Position numbers and translations under genes: made by a program. A DNA stretch of 64,000 nt from Acanthosepion esculentum (lineage: Eukaryota > Mollusca > Cephalopoda > Sepiida > Sepiidae), in NCBI GenBank assembly GCA_964036315.1, contig OZ038510.1, positions 81,232,583 to 81,296,582 of the forward strand, in the 5' to 3' direction. Positions 63,244 through 64,000 of this stretch are shown here, in pieces. Below the pieces are notes generated by a model, which was given only the letters and a program-made list of their open reading frames with translations, had not been told where the DNA came from and did no database searches. Each line of letters opens with the position of its first letter. Position 1 is the stretch's first letter.

Positions 63244-63955
63244 GTGTGTGTGGTGTGTGTGTGTGTGTGTGTAACGAATTCACGGTCGCAATTTTCGACG
63301 TATTTGCACCAAAATTTACATGCACATGCTCCAAGTTAGCGGAAAAGGCCAAGACTGATTTTGCATTTCCCAACTCCCATCGATAGTGGAAATAATCGAT
63401 TTTTTCATGCTTCTACGGCAGTTTTCATGTAGTTTGCGGCCATTTTCTACTGGCCTGAGTGTAGCCTATAGCTGGCTGCCACGAATATTAACTAGGATGC
63501 TAGCACGCAAAAAAAATCGATAGCTGCATTCGTCACAAGTGGGAAAAATTTAAATCTGCATGGCACTTTACTCCAATTGGCTCATTCGCTTGCTTAAACT
63601 CAACGTTGATTCTGATTCCGCAGAACTGGGTTGGGTGTGAAAAAGTATTTGTTGTTAACATTCTTTTTCGTTCGGTTTTTCCAGTTACGAGTCCTTTTTT
63701 AAAGCTGATCGTTTTGTGTTCATTTTGTTTAGTTCTTTTTTCGTAACAGATTTAATGTTTAGTATAGAGCTTAGAAAAAATTCGCAGTTTGAGATAGGCA
63801 AGAAGTAAGGCATGTAGCAACATCAGCACGGCAAAGGGCACTACTTTAAAGGCAAGGAAGGGCAAAAATATTTTAAGTCAAGTGATAGCGATTGCTGTAT
63901 GGGTCGCACGATTTTTTTATCTAGCACGGGCAACGCTGGGCCATGCTGCTACTAA
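63160..63955 (+). mobile_element. Possible non-autonomous Helitron-like element
   Basis: Starts near ATCTCTATCTCTAAAAGGCA, then (GT)n to 63,272, then non-coding sequence. Near the end is AGCACGGGCAACGCTGGGCC followed by ATGCTGCTAC. GC-rich CGGGCAACGCYGGG hairpins a short distance before CTAG-type ends, together with a (GT)n start, are known from Helitron-like elements of invertebrates. The terminal tetranucleotide here (CTAC) is not canonical, so I am unsure. Confidence 0.35.
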
Positions 63956-64000
63956 ATAATAAGCAGAAAACATCCCAATAAAAACATCAGAAGACTTCAT

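Overview
This window looks like intergenic DNA from a repeat-rich metazoan, most likely a coleoid cephalopod such as an octopus. I infer that from the dense (TA)n, (GATA)n and (ATT)n microsatellites and from the mixture of tRNA-headed SINEs, LINEs, Penelope-like elements, P, hAT and mariner transposons and a Gypsy element; no sequence search was possible. I see no intact host protein gene. The few long open frames are transposon relics or translated microsatellites (runs of Y/I, S/L, R/E, D or M), and I do not annotate the latter as genes.

Layout. 1-5.9 kb: TA-flanked palindromic elements, a 5S rRNA pseudogene split by an LTR-like insertion, and SINE pieces. 5.9-8.8 kb: LINE 3' ends, including a 160-bp tandem amplification, and a reverse-strand LINE RT relic. 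9.9-11.1 kb: a broken Helitron Rep/helicase gene, then tandem SINE tails. 12-16 kb: opposed SINEs, a 27-bp minisatellite and a reverse LINE. 16.6-18.9 kb: a duplicated segment with (GA)n and (GAT)n, a LINE fragment and a second 5S pseudogene. 19.2-21.1 kb: a deleted hAT element filled with TA repeats and palindromes. 23.7-26.75 kb: a TIR MITE, a palindrome, and two Penelope-like fragments arranged head to head. 26.8-32.6 kb: a mariner split by a 4.76-kb P-superfamily transposon with a THAP-type, intron-containing transposase. 33.6-37.7 kb: AT-rich inverted and direct repeats with an internally deleted mariner.

38-42 kb: GATA and TA satellites with composite tandem repeats. 42.3-45.2 kb: a decayed Gypsy retrotransposon (zinc knuckles, protease, RT, integrase end) with a collapsed 3' LTR. 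45.2-48.1 kb: a LINE interrupted by a possible solo LTR, two copies of a tRNA-headed SINE, and palindromes. 49-53 kb: mariner 3' ends around a chain of LINE 3' ends joined by (ATT)n. 53.5-55.7 kb: U2 snRNA-derived repeats, including two tandem inserts bounded by the same 16-bp U2 sequence. 56-64 kb: LINE tails, a CT-rich minisatellite, a second TIR MITE, further palindromes, a fold-back SINE insertion and a possible non-autonomous Helitron-like element.

The elements do not form a pathway; their order is an insertion history. The clearest layers are P inside mariner, palindromes inside hAT, an LTR-like insert inside 5S, and a fold-back SINE inside an older repeat. The strongest candidates for something new are the U2-derived repeats, the recurrent TA-flanked palindromes and the P-in-mariner nest.
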